Assembly: GCA_023265625.1 (NCBI GenBank)
Contig: JAHFST010000003.1
Location: 99,478-163,477 of the forward strand
Direction: 5' to 3'
DNA from: Deltaproteobacteria bacterium
GTDB lineage: Bacteria; UBA10199; JACPAL01; JAHFST01
DNA length: 64,000 nucleotides
A model generated the notes under the pieces. The model was given only the letters and a program-made list of their open reading frames with translations, made no database searches and was not told the DNA's origin. A program made the position numbers and the translations under genes. Numbering within the stretch: position 1 is the first letter of the stretch; every line of letters starts with the position of its first letter. This document shows positions 7,775-15,488 of this stretch, one piece after another.

Positions 7775-8308
7775 TATGCCAGGGATTGAAACGAGGAGTT
7801 TTTCCGGTCATCAGATGGTCAAGATCCCTGATCTTGGGATCTGGGCCAGCCGTGGTCCCTTCACGCAGATTGATTGGCAATCCAATGCCCTCCGGTTGCA
7901 TCACGAGGGACGGCGGTTCGGGGTCCTGGTGGAGATAAGGGTGGGGGATGAATCAAGGCATTCTCTTCACTCCCTACAAATCAGGGAAAACGGAAACATG
8001 CCACACCGAATGGGGCGCTCGTTGCTCCTAACGGAGAGGAGTATGTGGTGAGTAGTATCAGGCAACGGAGAGCAGGACCTGTCAGTGTGGAGGATCCTAA
8101 TTTTCCGGACGATGGTGTTTATGGGGTTCGCCATTACACCGGGAATATTGCCAAATGGACGAAAAGAAATCCTGCGGAAGGATTCCAGTTTGGGGTTCGT
8201 GGCGGTTCCTTCTTCCGTGATGATGCGGAGAACTTCTCGGACCGCTACGACGTCGAACCCGGCTTCTACAGTGGTCGTGTCGGGTTCTTGGCGGCCGCGT
8301 CTGTCTAG
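7775..8308 (+). pseudogene. Decayed formylglycine-generating-enzyme-like (FGE/SUMF1) protein
   Basis: The C-terminal part (frame from 7952 to 8308) reads like the end of an FGE-sulfatase domain: a TPNGALVAPNG stretch, YTGNIAKWT (compare xxGNVWEWT), VRGGSFFRDDAEN and a final PGFYSGRVGFLAA. The amino-terminal part (ATG 7775, good AGGAGG upstream) is in another frame, and stop codons separate the two, so at least one frameshift has broken the gene. The conserved core with the catalytic cysteines is not present. A GTG at 8045 could still start an 87-residue fragment. It sits in the accessory island between the Y1 remnant and the toxin-antitoxin pair. Confidence 0.45.
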
Positions 8309-8439
8309 CACTCCCGATATGGAGCAAAAAGCTTCAGGTCAGAATCCCGGTCTTCAAGGAGACTGGGAGCGTGCCTGAGGGAGTCCAGATCCATTTCCCT
8401 GGTTGGCCTGTTTTATAGGTCAACCGAAGAGTGCAGGAC

Positions 8440-8508
8440 CCCATCGGTCACTCGTAACCCGCCTTCGCCAAGGCTAGGGTGGGTGAGCGTGATCGATGGG
8501 AATTTTTT
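8440..8508 (+). terminator. Long hairpin followed by T-run
   Basis: CCCATCGGTCAC (8440-8451) pairs with GTGATCGATGGG (8489-8500) with one G-T pair, and shorter complementary stretches lie inside. TTTTTT follows at 8503-8508. The arrangement fits an intrinsic terminator for the decayed gene upstream. The stretch 8309-8439 holds no gene that I can see. Confidence 0.4.
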
Positions 8509-8576
8509 ATCCAAAAAAACGTATTTGAAATTAGTTCGGAATCCTTTACAATGGAATTTATAGAGGAGAGGCGTTT

Positions 8577-8798
8577 ATGAAACATTTGTCCACATCAGGG
8601 ATCCTAGAGCTAAGTGTTCCAGAACGTATTCAGTTAGCTGAGGATATTTGGGATAGCCTGTTAGAAGTTCCGGATGCCGTTTCTCTGACAGAAGATCAAA
8701 AGGTAGAATTGGACAGGCGCCTTGAATCCTATCATTTGAATCCTCAGCAGGGTTCGCCTTGGCAGGAGGTCAAAGTGCGCATCAGGCAGCGATTGTGA
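8577..8798 (+). CDS. Antitoxin, putative addiction module component family
   Basis: The 73-residue acidic protein matches the TIGR02574-type antitoxins that pair with RelE/ParE toxins: ILELSVPERIQLAEDIWDSL at 9-28 and LDRRLESY near residue 45. An AGAGGAG ribosome site precedes the ATG. The stop overlaps the toxin start as GTGA, the usual coupling that keeps antitoxin in excess. Members usually also repress their own promoter; an operator could not be identified with confidence. Confidence 0.82.
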   Translation: MKHLSTSGILELSVPERIQLAEDIWDSLLEVPDAVSLTEDQKVELDRRLESYHLNPQQGSPWQEVKVRIRQRL

Positions 8799-9106
8799 AC
8801 GATCCTTTTCGGGTTTTCCCCGAAGCAGAATCTGACATCAGGACCGCCTATTGTTGGTATGAAGAGAGACGATCGGGGCTTGGAGAAGAATTTATCCTTT
8901 CTCTGGAGGCGGGGTTCTCCGCTATTCAACGACAGCCTGAACTGTATCAACCCATTTATAAAAAAGTTCGCAGACAGCTCATCAAGCGATTCCCCTACGG
9001 GGTGTTTTACATATATGAGAATGAAACGATTGTCGTCATCGACGTGTTTCACGTAAAGCGAAACCCAAAATTTTGGCAACAACGCACTACTTCCCAAAGT
9101 CAATGA
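8795..9106 (+). CDS. ParE/RelE-family toxin
   Basis: The start is GTG 8795, which overlaps the antitoxin stop, giving 103 residues, the normal family length. The pattern is typical of the RelE/ParE fold: FPEAESDIRTAYCWYEERRSGLGEEF at the N-terminus in two segments, a YKKVRRQLIKRFPYGVFY core strand region, and VIDVFHVKRNPKFW at the end. ParE members poison gyrase and RelE members cleave mRNA on the ribosome; the sequence alone does not decide between these, though the WYEERRSGLG pattern is closer to ParE-like proteins. Confidence 0.82.
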   Translation: MNDPFRVFPEAESDIRTAYCWYEERRSGLGEEFILSLEAGFSAIQRQPELYQPIYKKVRRQLIKRFPYGVFYIYENETIVVIDVFHVKRNPKFWQQRTTSQSQ

Positions 9107-9134
9107 CAATACTCACTCTGCAGTATCAACGTGA

Positions 9135-9848
9135 CTACGCGTAGGGGGTTAAAAATTTAAGGTCCCTCTCCGCCTGTTTCAAACGTTCGGGGGTGCCTAA
9201 GTCATTCCAATATCCGTGATGAACCAGCCCGAAGATGCCTTCACCGGTTTTCAGGGCTGCTTGGTAGCCTGCCTGGATGATGCAGGAAGGCCCGGGCGGC
9301 AGGTAGTCCAAGAATCGTCGCGTAAGGATCTGGACTCCGGCATAAATAAAGGTTTCGGTAGGTTCTGGTTCCGTTGTGGTGACAATCCGAAGGATCCGGC
9401 CTTCCTTGTTGGTCTGAATCCAACTGAAGCAGCTGTGAGGGGGACGGGGGATTAACACCATCGAGGCAATGCCATCGTGTTTCTTGTGAAATCTGAGGAG
9501 TTGCGTCAAATCCAAATCCATTAAGACGTCACTATTAATGACCAGAAAGGGATCGCCCGAGAAAAATGAAGCCGATTTTTTAATGCCGCCCCCCGTTCCT
9601 AAAATTTCTTGCTCCCAAGAATAGCTAATCCTCATCCCCATTTTTTGGCCATCACCCAAAGAATGTTCGATTTGTTCTCCCAAGTGGTGGAGGTTGATCA
9701 CCACTTCGGTGATGCCCGCCTTTCCCAGGAGTTGCAGCGGGTAATGAATCAAGGGGACCCCATTCACCGGGAGAAGCGGTTTGGGAACTTTATCCGTTAA
9801 CGGTTTGAGCCTCGTGCCGAATCCTGCAGCAAGAATGATTGCCTTCAT
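9135..9848 (-). CDS. murU: N-acetylmuramate-1-phosphate uridylyltransferase-like nucleotidyltransferase
   Basis: The nucleotide-binding signature AAGFGTRLKPLTDKVPKPLL is at residues 7-26, GTGGGI and the metal-binding NSDV follow, and length 237 fits MurU. MurU turns MurNAc-1-phosphate and UTP into UDP-MurNAc. The assignment over other sugar-1-phosphate nucleotidyltransferases rests on its ATGA coupling to an AmgK-type kinase, the classical recycling pair of pseudomonads, and on anmK nearby. A GlmU- or RfbA-like substrate cannot be ruled out by sequence. Confidence 0.82.
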   Translation of the reverse strand: MKAIILAAGFGTRLKPLTDKVPKPLLPVNGVPLIHYPLQLLGKAGITEVVINLHHLGEQIEHSLGDGQKMGMRISYSWEQEILGTGGGIKKSASFFSGDPFLVINSDVLMDLDLTQLLRFHKKHDGIASMVLIPRPPHSCFSWIQTNKEGRILRIVTTTEPEPTETFIYAGVQILTRRFLDYLPPGPSCIIQAGYQAALKTGEGIFGLVHHGYWNDLGTPERLKQAERDLKFLTPYA

Positions 9849-10843
9849 GAGAGTTCCGGGGCATATTTTTTTAGCAATTTAAACAGGGGGTTCAACTCCG
9901 GCTGCCGTTCCAACGCTTGGCGGACATAGAGGAGCGATGGGATGACGTAGGGAAGAAAGTTGGGGTTTCCCTTGACCCGGTCGATATAAACAAATCGGCC
10001 CGCATCCTTAAGCTTTCTTTGCACTGTCATCCAGTCAAATATTTTTTGGAAGGCCGCGTGATCCATCGGTGATGAACTTTGCTTCAGGTAGTAAGCGATC
10101 AGGGAATTCAGCTCAGAGTTGTTGAGAGAGATGTAAGAATCACGCAACAGGCCGACGAGGTCGTATGGCAACGGGCCCATCAGGGCGTCTTGGAAGTCAA
10201 GCAACCGAAGTTGATCATCCTGAACCATCAAATTCCGACTCTGAAAGTCACGATGGACCAAGACTTGCGGCCCTTGGGTGAGGGCGAGTGTGATGGCATG
10301 CATCTCATGTCGCAGGGCCTGGCGATTTTTTGCCGAGAGTTTTATCCCTTGCCGGGCCTCGATGCCATATTCGATGAAGTGATCAAATTCCCAGTCGAGC
10401 AGGGTTTCATCAAAGCGGCGTTGAAAGGCAATACAACCGGCGTCATGGGTTTGCTGCTGAAAGGTGGTCAATAAATCAATGGCCCGTTGATACCAATAGA
10501 GTCGCTGTGTGGGGGTGGACTGGAGTTGTTGCTCCAAGGTGACGTTTCCCAAATCTTCCAGCAGGATGATGGGATGAAAGTCGTGCAATACCTGCGGGAC
10601 CGGCAATCCCCTCCCGGAGAGGAATCGGGCCATGTTCAGAAAGGGGAGTTCGGTGGGTGGTGGTTGATTGCTGATCTCTTCGGAGATAGAACTAGCCCCG
10701 TCCGGGAGTTGCATTACGATGACCGAACGATCTGAAATCTTGGTCCGGTAGTAGACGCGATTGGAGGCATCGCCGTGCAACTTCTGCAAACGGGGTTGTT
10801 CCTTCAACTGTAATCTTTCCTGAATGAGGAGGGCCGGTTCCAT
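9845..10843 (-). CDS. amgK: N-acetylmuramate/N-acetylglucosamine anomeric kinase
   Basis: This is an aminoglycoside-phosphotransferase-fold kinase of 332 residues. It has the N-terminal GDASNRVYYR glycine loop near residue 24, the ATP-lobe segment, the catalytic HRDFQSRNLM near 198, and the metal-binding DFQDALMGPLPYDL near 216. AmgK phosphorylates free MurNAc and GlcNAc at carbon 1, feeding the next gene, murU, and bypassing de novo UDP-MurNAc synthesis (the fosfomycin-tolerant route). The two genes overlap by ATGA. A MurNAc-6-phosphate phosphatase (MupP), which would connect AnmK to AmgK, is not in the window. Confidence 0.85.
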   Translation of the reverse strand: MEPALLIQERLQLKEQPRLQKLHGDASNRVYYRTKISDRSVIVMQLPDGASSISEEISNQPPPTELPFLNMARFLSGRGLPVPQVLHDFHPIILLEDLGNVTLEQQLQSTPTQRLYWYQRAIDLLTTFQQQTHDAGCIAFQRRFDETLLDWEFDHFIEYGIEARQGIKLSAKNRQALRHEMHAITLALTQGPQVLVHRDFQSRNLMVQDDQLRLLDFQDALMGPLPYDLVGLLRDSYISLNNSELNSLIAYYLKQSSSPMDHAAFQKIFDWMTVQRKLKDAGRFVYIDRVKGNPNFLPYVIPSLLYVRQALERQPELNPLFKLLKKYAPELS

Positions 10844-10846
10844 AGG

Positions 10847-11215
10847 TTAAGGGTTTAATGTGATATGGATCTCATTGCTAACATTTTCTGCCACCATGAC
10901 CTGTATGGTAAAATCTCCGGCTGGCAGGGAAGCGGGTAAGGTAAAAACGATGGACTCCGGGCTATCGTCATCGCCCGTTAAATTGTAGGAGATGGCCACA
11001 ACAGAGCTGCCATCGATCAGGATAATATTTTCGGCGGCGACCAAAGAGAATCCGACTCCCTGGATGGTGACGTCATCTCCGGCCCGGGCCGTGGCGGGGG
11101 TGATGGACATGAGGATGGGTTCCGAGCCACTGGGAATCAGCTGGCCCGTTAATTCGGCGTTGCAGGAGAGAATAAGACCGGTGGTGATGAGGATGGCGAT
11201 AATTTTTGGAACCAT
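10847..11215 (-). CDS. IPT/TIG-domain lipoprotein
   Basis: With ATG at 11215 the 122-residue product has a short signal peptide ending in the lipobox ILSC (Cys18) and then one IPT/TIG immunoglobulin-like domain: ILMSITPATARAGDDVTIQG, with the expected GxGF (GVGFS) turn and a closing VMVAENVSNEIHITL strand. These domains mediate binding at the cell surface or in the periplasm. The gene starts 67 bp inside the upstream glycosidase-like gene in another frame. A longer in-frame start exists upstream but would bury the signal peptide, so it was not chosen. Confidence 0.7.
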   Translation of the reverse strand: MVPKIIAILITTGLILSCNAELTGQLIPSGSEPILMSITPATARAGDDVTIQGVGFSLVAAENIILIDGSSVVAISYNLTGDDDSPESIVFTLPASLPAGDFTIQVMVAENVSNEIHITLNP

Positions 11216-12213
11216 TGAGTAAGCACCTCTCCTGCCGGTTTGTTGCGCGGCGTATAACCCGGATCCTCGGGGCCGCCGCTGCCGAACCAATTCCAAAAGT
11301 AAACCCCGCCAAACCGGCTGTCATTGCCCCAGACTTGGAAGAAGGCCTCGTAGCACAGGGCCTGTTCCTTCAGATTGACCGCGGCAAAACGCGTATAATC
11401 CCAGGGCGTTTGACTGCCGCCCTCGACACTGGGATAACCGATTTCGGTGAAGATGATAGGTCGATTGTACAGACCTTGCCAATCACCCAATTCCTTCTGA
11501 ATTTCATACCATCGGCTGGTGAGTTCCGCAAGCGTCGGGTCGGGATGCGACGCCAATTTGTAATAGCCGTTGATGCCTAAAAAGTCGAGGTCCCGCCAGA
11601 AATTAATTTTTTTGTAGTGATCCCAGTTGGCGGAGTAGAGCAATTTACCCGAATACTGATCACGCACAGTTTGAATGAGCCGGCGCCAAGCCGCATTGTA
11701 GACCTCCATGGAACACAATTCGGAGCCAACCGCCAAGAGCTCCACTTGGTGCCGTGCCGACAGCCGGGCATAGGAAAGAATGAAATTGTGGTAACTCTGC
11801 CACCAGAGCTTGGGGTCTTTTGGTTTAATGCTCCCGCGCCAGTCTTTGTCTTCCCGTCTTTCCAGCCGGAGGATGGGAAATAGAAAAACTTTTAATCCCA
11901 GTTGATGGGCCTGATCGATTACGTCCGTGAGCTGGGCGTTGGGGGTGGTGGTGTAATCAAAATCCGGGTTGGAGAATTTGGTTAAATATTGGGGATGAAT
12001 GACCGTTGCATGGGCGTTTTTTTGGTACCAAGAGACGACCAGCGAGACATGATCCGCCCCTGTGGCCTTAATCTCTGAAAGTTCGGTGGTATAACGATAG
12101 CTCGGGTCCTTGGAATAGAGACCCAGGGCGATCCCTTTTTGTACGGCCAACAGCGGGGCACTCAAAAAAATGAAGCCACACAAACAGAATATTTTAACAA
12201 GAGGGGAAGTCAC
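11149..12213 (-). CDS. Exported TIM-barrel glycoside-hydrolase-like protein (GH113-like)
   Basis: GTG 12213 overlaps the stop of the upstream gene (GTGA) and gives a signal peptide (LVKIFCLCGFIFLSAPLLA). The mature protein resembles the GH113/GTA-type TIM barrel: TGADHVSLVVSWYQ near the start, an acid on strand 4 in LLAVGSELCSME, and a second acid on strand 7 in PIIFTEIGYPS. Those two glutamates are the likely acid/base and nucleophile. Family members cut mannan or unknown glycans. A role on its own envelope polymer is possible, but the substrate is not readable. The C-terminal Ser/Pro tail lies in the overlap with the IPT/TIG gene. Confidence 0.72.
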   Translation of the reverse strand: MTSPLVKIFCLCGFIFLSAPLLAVQKGIALGLYSKDPSYRYTTELSEIKATGADHVSLVVSWYQKNAHATVIHPQYLTKFSNPDFDYTTTPNAQLTDVIDQAHQLGLKVFLFPILRLERREDKDWRGSIKPKDPKLWWQSYHNFILSYARLSARHQVELLAVGSELCSMEVYNAAWRRLIQTVRDQYSGKLLYSANWDHYKKINFWRDLDFLGINGYYKLASHPDPTLAELTSRWYEIQKELGDWQGLYNRPIIFTEIGYPSVEGGSQTPWDYTRFAAVNLKEQALCYEAFFQVWGNDSRFGGVYFWNWFGSGGPEDPGYTPRNKPAGEVLTQWFQKLSPSSSPPVLFSPATPN

Positions 12214-12788
12214 TGGAGCTTGGCGGAAAAACGGACCGGGATGATACCCTCTTCGGAGAGAATGTTGAATGTTCTTTGACTGCCGGTCTTCATCCACATT
12301 TCGTAAAGCCTTAGCAGATCGGCATCGTTTTTGGCAACCCCCTGCTCACTGACCTCCGCCAAGATATCCATCACCTCCACAAACCGATCGGATAGATGGG
12401 TAAAGACTTCGGGGAAATGCGAGCGACGTTCCATGAGTTGTGAGAGCGCCCCATAAGCGGTCTCGCCCATCTGCACGTAATAATCGATATCGACTATTTT
12501 ATGGGAAAAACTGTGGGGAAAGAACCCCGAGATGTAGAGGGAAAGATCCCCCAGATGTTTCAGGATGGGGATGCGATCGTTGGGCCCCACCTCCAAGGCC
12601 TTGGCAAACTTGAGCGCCAAGGCTTCCCCGGAAGAGGCGATCTTTTCACTTTTGGAAAATTCCTGCAGGAGGTTGACCAAATAAAACTCTACGGCCTCAG
12701 GAGTTTCCTTTCCCTGATGGCGGATCGCTTCCCGAACGCGTTCACGGAAGAACTCCATGAGGTTCGTATGTTCGATGCAGTGCGGCAT
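12210..12788 (-). CDS. Conserved hypothetical helical protein
   Basis: This is a 192-residue soluble protein without signal or membrane segments. It is predicted mostly helical, with a central aromatic patch (YISGFFPHSFSHKIVDIDYY). I do not recognise a named family. It is translationally coupled to the exported glycosidase-like gene through GTGA. An unusually His/Cys-rich first ten residues (MPHCIEH) could be a metal site or chance. Confidence 0.68.
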   Translation of the reverse strand: MPHCIEHTNLMEFFRERVREAIRHQGKETPEAVEFYLVNLLQEFSKSEKIASSGEALALKFAKALEVGPNDRIPILKHLGDLSLYISGFFPHSFSHKIVDIDYYVQMGETAYGALSQLMERRSHFPEVFTHLSDRFVEVMDILAEVSEQGVAKNDADLLRLYEMWMKTGSQRTFNILSEEGIIPVRFSAKLQ

Positions 12789-12845
12789 AGATTAAGTCGC
12801 CTACAAGGGATATTGTAACAAAAATGCAACGAGTCTCCAATTCAT

Positions 12846-13838
12846 TTATTGGGGTGGATCTTTGCGGAAGACTAACCAGGAAAACCCAAATAGGGCCTTG
12901 AGGGAGTAGTTGGCGAAGAGCCAGAAGAGGCTGATGGAGAAGAGTAGTTCTTCCGCGGTGATTTTTTTGGCGGTGATGGCGGGACTCGTGATGGCATCTT
13001 TCAACAAGGCGACGGTGGCGACTTGCACGGTCCCCAGTCCTCCGGGGGTGATGGGGATTGTGCCGGCGAGAATGACGACGGGGACGGCGGAGAGAATCCT
13101 ACCCAAGGGAATGATGCTGTGAAAACCCCAGGCGACAAAAAACAGGCAGGTATTGATGGCGATGTGCATGGGCAGTCTTTCCAAAAGAGTGGCGAGATAA
13201 TGGCGGACGTGGCCATGTCGCAAGACATGGAAGAGGGACCAGTTTTGCAGCCAGCTGAATCGGTCGGCTAACTTGAGATGGGCCAAAAGAGATACGGTCA
13301 GCAGTCCTGCGGTCGTCAGGATCCAAAGAGTGCGGATGGGGGTGCTGAGCGAAATACCGGAGACCACGGGCGGTATCAACAGACTTCCCACAAAGGCGAA
13401 ACTAATCACCCAGTAAAGATCGATCACTGAAATAAACAGAATGGTGCTCGTGACCTTCAAAAAAGGGGTCTTCTGGCGTTGACTAATAAAGTAGCTGAGG
13501 GAACCCTGTCCGACCGCGTAGTTGAGTAACATCACCAAGTAGCTGGTGGCACGACCCTGAAAAACTTCCCGGGTCTTTGTCGGGATGTCAAAACGGGTTA
13601 AAATTCGGGCCAGACTCCAACAGTCCATCCACCAGATATAGAAAAAATAAGTTACGGAAAAACTAATTAAAAACAATAGGTTGGAGTCATGGGTGGCTGC
13701 CAGGAGGCGTGTGATGGGGTAGCGTTTAAATAAGAAATAAAAGATGATGCAGGCGACCACCCACGGGGTAATTTTTTTGAGATGAGTAAGCAACTTTTTC
13801 AGGCGGCGGACGATAACTACCATAGAGGCAGAAGTCAA
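12846..13838 (-). CDS. Lysylphosphatidylglycerol-synthase TM-region family membrane protein
   Basis: The 330-residue protein has about eight predicted membrane helices and matches the UPF0104/LPG_synthase_TM family: an early basic loop, IWWMDCWSLARIL near residue 70, YAVGQGSLSYF near 112, and the typical IPITPGGLGTVQVATVALL near 262. The family includes the flippase half of MprF and AglD-like lipid-linked sugar transporters. No aminoacyl-transferase domain is fused, so it is likely a stand-alone lipid or lipid-sugar translocase. The first residues overlap nothing; ATG 13823 is an alternative start. Confidence 0.8.
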   Translation of the reverse strand: MTSASMVVIVRRLKKLLTHLKKITPWVVACIIFYFLFKRYPITRLLAATHDSNLLFLISFSVTYFFYIWWMDCWSLARILTRFDIPTKTREVFQGRATSYLVMLLNYAVGQGSLSYFISQRQKTPFLKVTSTILFISVIDLYWVISFAFVGSLLIPPVVSGISLSTPIRTLWILTTAGLLTVSLLAHLKLADRFSWLQNWSLFHVLRHGHVRHYLATLLERLPMHIAINTCLFFVAWGFHSIIPLGRILSAVPVVILAGTIPITPGGLGTVQVATVALLKDAITSPAITAKKITAEELLFSISLFWLFANYSLKALFGFSWLVFRKDPPQ

Positions 13839-13863
13839 ATTTTAGAAACTTTGTGATGAGCTT

Positions 13864-13925
13864 GGGACGTAAGTAGGAGAGAGGAGATTTGCTTACGTCC
13901 CATTAATCCCCCATCTCCTCTCTCC
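13864..13925 (+). ncRNA. Interlocking-stem structured element (pseudoknot or switch)
   Basis: Two perfect pairings interlock. GGGACGTAAG (13864-13873) pairs with CTTACGTCCC (13892-13901). GGAGAGAGGAGAT (13876-13888), which lies in its loop, pairs with ATCTCCTCTCTCC (13913-13925). Both can only form together as an H-type pseudoknot; otherwise they are mutually exclusive. A strong terminator follows on the same strand. No coding frame is present. The plus strand is favoured because of the terminator T-run, but the flanking genes are both on the minus strand. Confidence 0.4.
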
Positions 13926-13929
13926 ACAT

Positions 13930-13960
13930 GAGGCCGTTCCTTCGGGAACGGCCTCTTTTT
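13930..13960 (+). terminator. Intrinsic terminator, UUCG tetraloop
   Basis: GAGGCCGTTCC (13930-13940), TTCG loop, GGAACGGCCTC (13945-13955) and five T (13956-13960). The stem is an uninterrupted 11 bp. The T-run is on the plus strand and overlaps the stop codon of rlmE, which ends here on the minus strand. The hairpin would end a plus-strand transcript from the structured element just before it. Confidence 0.8.
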
Positions 13961-14573
13961 ATTGGTTTTGAGGAAGTTTAAAACCACGGGCGATTAGATA
14001 AACCTCTGTGGAACTCTTGCGCGTTGCGTCCGGGATGTAGGTGTCGATCTTTTTGAAAGATCCTTTGAGGTTTTGTTTGAACTGTCCCAATTCTTCTCCT
14101 GGAAAAAGTTTGACCACAAAATTGCCGGTTTCCTTCAACACAATGCGGCAGATCTTAAAGGCCTGTTCGGCCAATTCGTAGGAATTGTAGTGATCTTGAA
14201 ACTTGATCCCAGAGAGATGGGGGGCCATATCGGACACGATCAAGTCGACCTTGCGGCTCAAGGCCATCAAGAGGAGCTGTTTGGTCCTCTCCTCCCGGAT
14301 ATCACCCGTAATGATCTCGGTATTTTTCTCCGGGGTAAATTTGGGGGATTCGAGGTCTATCCCTATCAGCTTGCCTAGGGAGCCGATCTCGCGCGAAATG
14401 ACCTGCATCCAGCTTCCCGGGGCGTACCCTAAATCGACTGCCGAGATCCCAGGCTTGAGTAATTTGAACTGTTGATTGATTTGGATGAGTTTATAGGCGG
14501 CTCGTGAACGAAACCCTTCGTCTTTGGCTTTATGGTAATATTTGTCTTTTCTATTGTAGGCCTTCTTTGCCAT
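13959..14573 (-). CDS. rlmE: 23S rRNA 2'-O-methyltransferase (Um2552)
   Basis: RlmE (FtsJ/RrmJ) methylates U2552 in the A-loop of 23S rRNA in late 50S assembly. The N-terminal RSRAAYKL contains the first lysine of the K-D-K-E tetrad. The SAM loop appears as DLGYAPGSW near residue 47, slightly different from the common DLGAAPGGW. VSDMAPHLSG near 115 supplies the aspartate, VVKLFPGEE the second lysine, and SSTEVYLIA the glutamate. Length 204 is normal. Confidence 0.93.
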   Translation of the reverse strand: MAKKAYNRKDKYYHKAKDEGFRSRAAYKLIQINQQFKLLKPGISAVDLGYAPGSWMQVISREIGSLGKLIGIDLESPKFTPEKNTEIITGDIREERTKQLLLMALSRKVDLIVSDMAPHLSGIKFQDHYNSYELAEQAFKICRIVLKETGNFVVKLFPGEELGQFKQNLKGSFKKIDTYIPDATRKSSTEVYLIARGFKLPQNQ

Positions 14574-14587
14574 GAGCTTTTGTAAAT

Positions 14588-14616
14588 AATCTATAACAAA
14601 ATGTAAAGAATTTCAA
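14588..14616 (-). promoter_or_regulatory. Sigma-70-type promoter of rlmE
   Basis: On the minus strand TTGAAA (14616-14611) and TAGATT (14593-14588) are separated by 17 bases, ending 15 bases before the rlmE ATG. Both hexamers match consensus in four or five positions. The very short leader has no clear Shine-Dalgarno. Confidence 0.45.
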
Positions 14617-14705
14617 TGGGTTATGGCTAATCCCTTGTAATTATTGACATTTGGGCAGGGAACCGAGTAGCAAGACGGAGGTATTTTTCAAAACTAGGGG
14701 GGCAC

Positions 14706-15488
14706 ATGGAACCAGCGGTCAAGACAGAGAAGGTGGGGGCGGTCCTGGAAATCATCATGAATCGGGCCGATCGGCTTAATGCCATGAACATGGATTTGAT
14801 TGAGGGTCTTTATCAGGCGGTTGAAAAGGGGTTTGACCCGGAGGTTCGTGCGGTTTTGTTACGCGGGGAGGGACGGGGTTTTTGTGCCGGGGGGGATATT
14901 CGGGAGTTTGCCAAGTTGTTAGGCACCAAGCAGGGGGTCCCCCACGAGATGCCGGACCGGCTGCACCAGATGATTGAACGCATCCGGGCCCTGCCCAAAC
15001 CGGTGATTGCGGTGGTCCATGGCCCCTGTGCCGGGGCCGGTTTAAGCCTGGCCTTGGCCTGTGACCTGGCGATTGTCTCGGAGGAATCCAAGTTTAACCT
15101 GGCCTATGTGGGGATCGGTCTCTCCCCCGACGGCAGCTCTTCTTACTTTTTACCGCGTCATGTGGGCATGAAGAAGGCCTTGGAGATCTTTTTGACCGGA
15201 AAAAATATGACCGCCCAAGAGGTGTTGGAGTTGGGTTTGGTGAATCGCGTCGTCCCCGCGGCCGAGGTCTTGGAGCAGGGCCGACAAATGGCCCAAATGC
15301 TCGCCATGGGCCCCACCGCTTCCTACGCCAAGGTGAAGCAATTGGTGAACGCCTCCTTTGGCAACACTCTTCACACCCAGCTGAATCTGGAGACGGAGCT
15401 GATCTGCAAGAGCAGTGAGACGGAAGATTTTCGTAGTGGCATCACCGCCTTTTTGGAGAAGCGGATGCCGGAGTTTCAGGGGAAATAA
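14706..15488 (+). CDS. Enoyl-CoA hydratase/isomerase family protein (PaaG-like)
   Basis: A crotonase-fold enzyme of 260 residues. RGEGRGFCAGGDIREFA near residue 54-70 forms the first half of the oxyanion hole, and GPCAGAGLSLALACDLAIVSE near 110-130 the second. The order and LSPDGSSSYFLPR are closer to the PaaG/PaaB isomerase group than to short-chain crotonase. The acidic residue after LSPD could be the catalytic base. The exact acyl-CoA substrate is not readable. It could act with the acyl-CoA synthetase at 35 kb in fatty acid or aromatic acid breakdown, or downstream of crotonyl-CoA from lysine, but it is not in their operons. Confidence 0.85.
   Translation: MEPAVKTEKVGAVLEIIMNRADRLNAMNMDLIEGLYQAVEKGFDPEVRAVLLRGEGRGFCAGGDIREFAKLLGTKQGVPHEMPDRLHQMIERIRALPKPVIAVVHGPCAGAGLSLALACDLAIVSEESKFNLAYVGIGLSPDGSSSYFLPRHVGMKKALEIFLTGKNMTAQEVLELGLVNRVVPAAEVLEQGRQMAQMLAMGPTASYAKVKQLVNASFGNTLHTQLNLETELICKSSETEDFRSGITAFLEKRMPEFQGK

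Noticed and set aside
8440-8508. Long imperfect hairpin considered as an integron attC site
   Set aside because: The conserved outer boxes (RYYYAAC and GTTRRRY) are missing and a T-run follows, which fits a terminator better.
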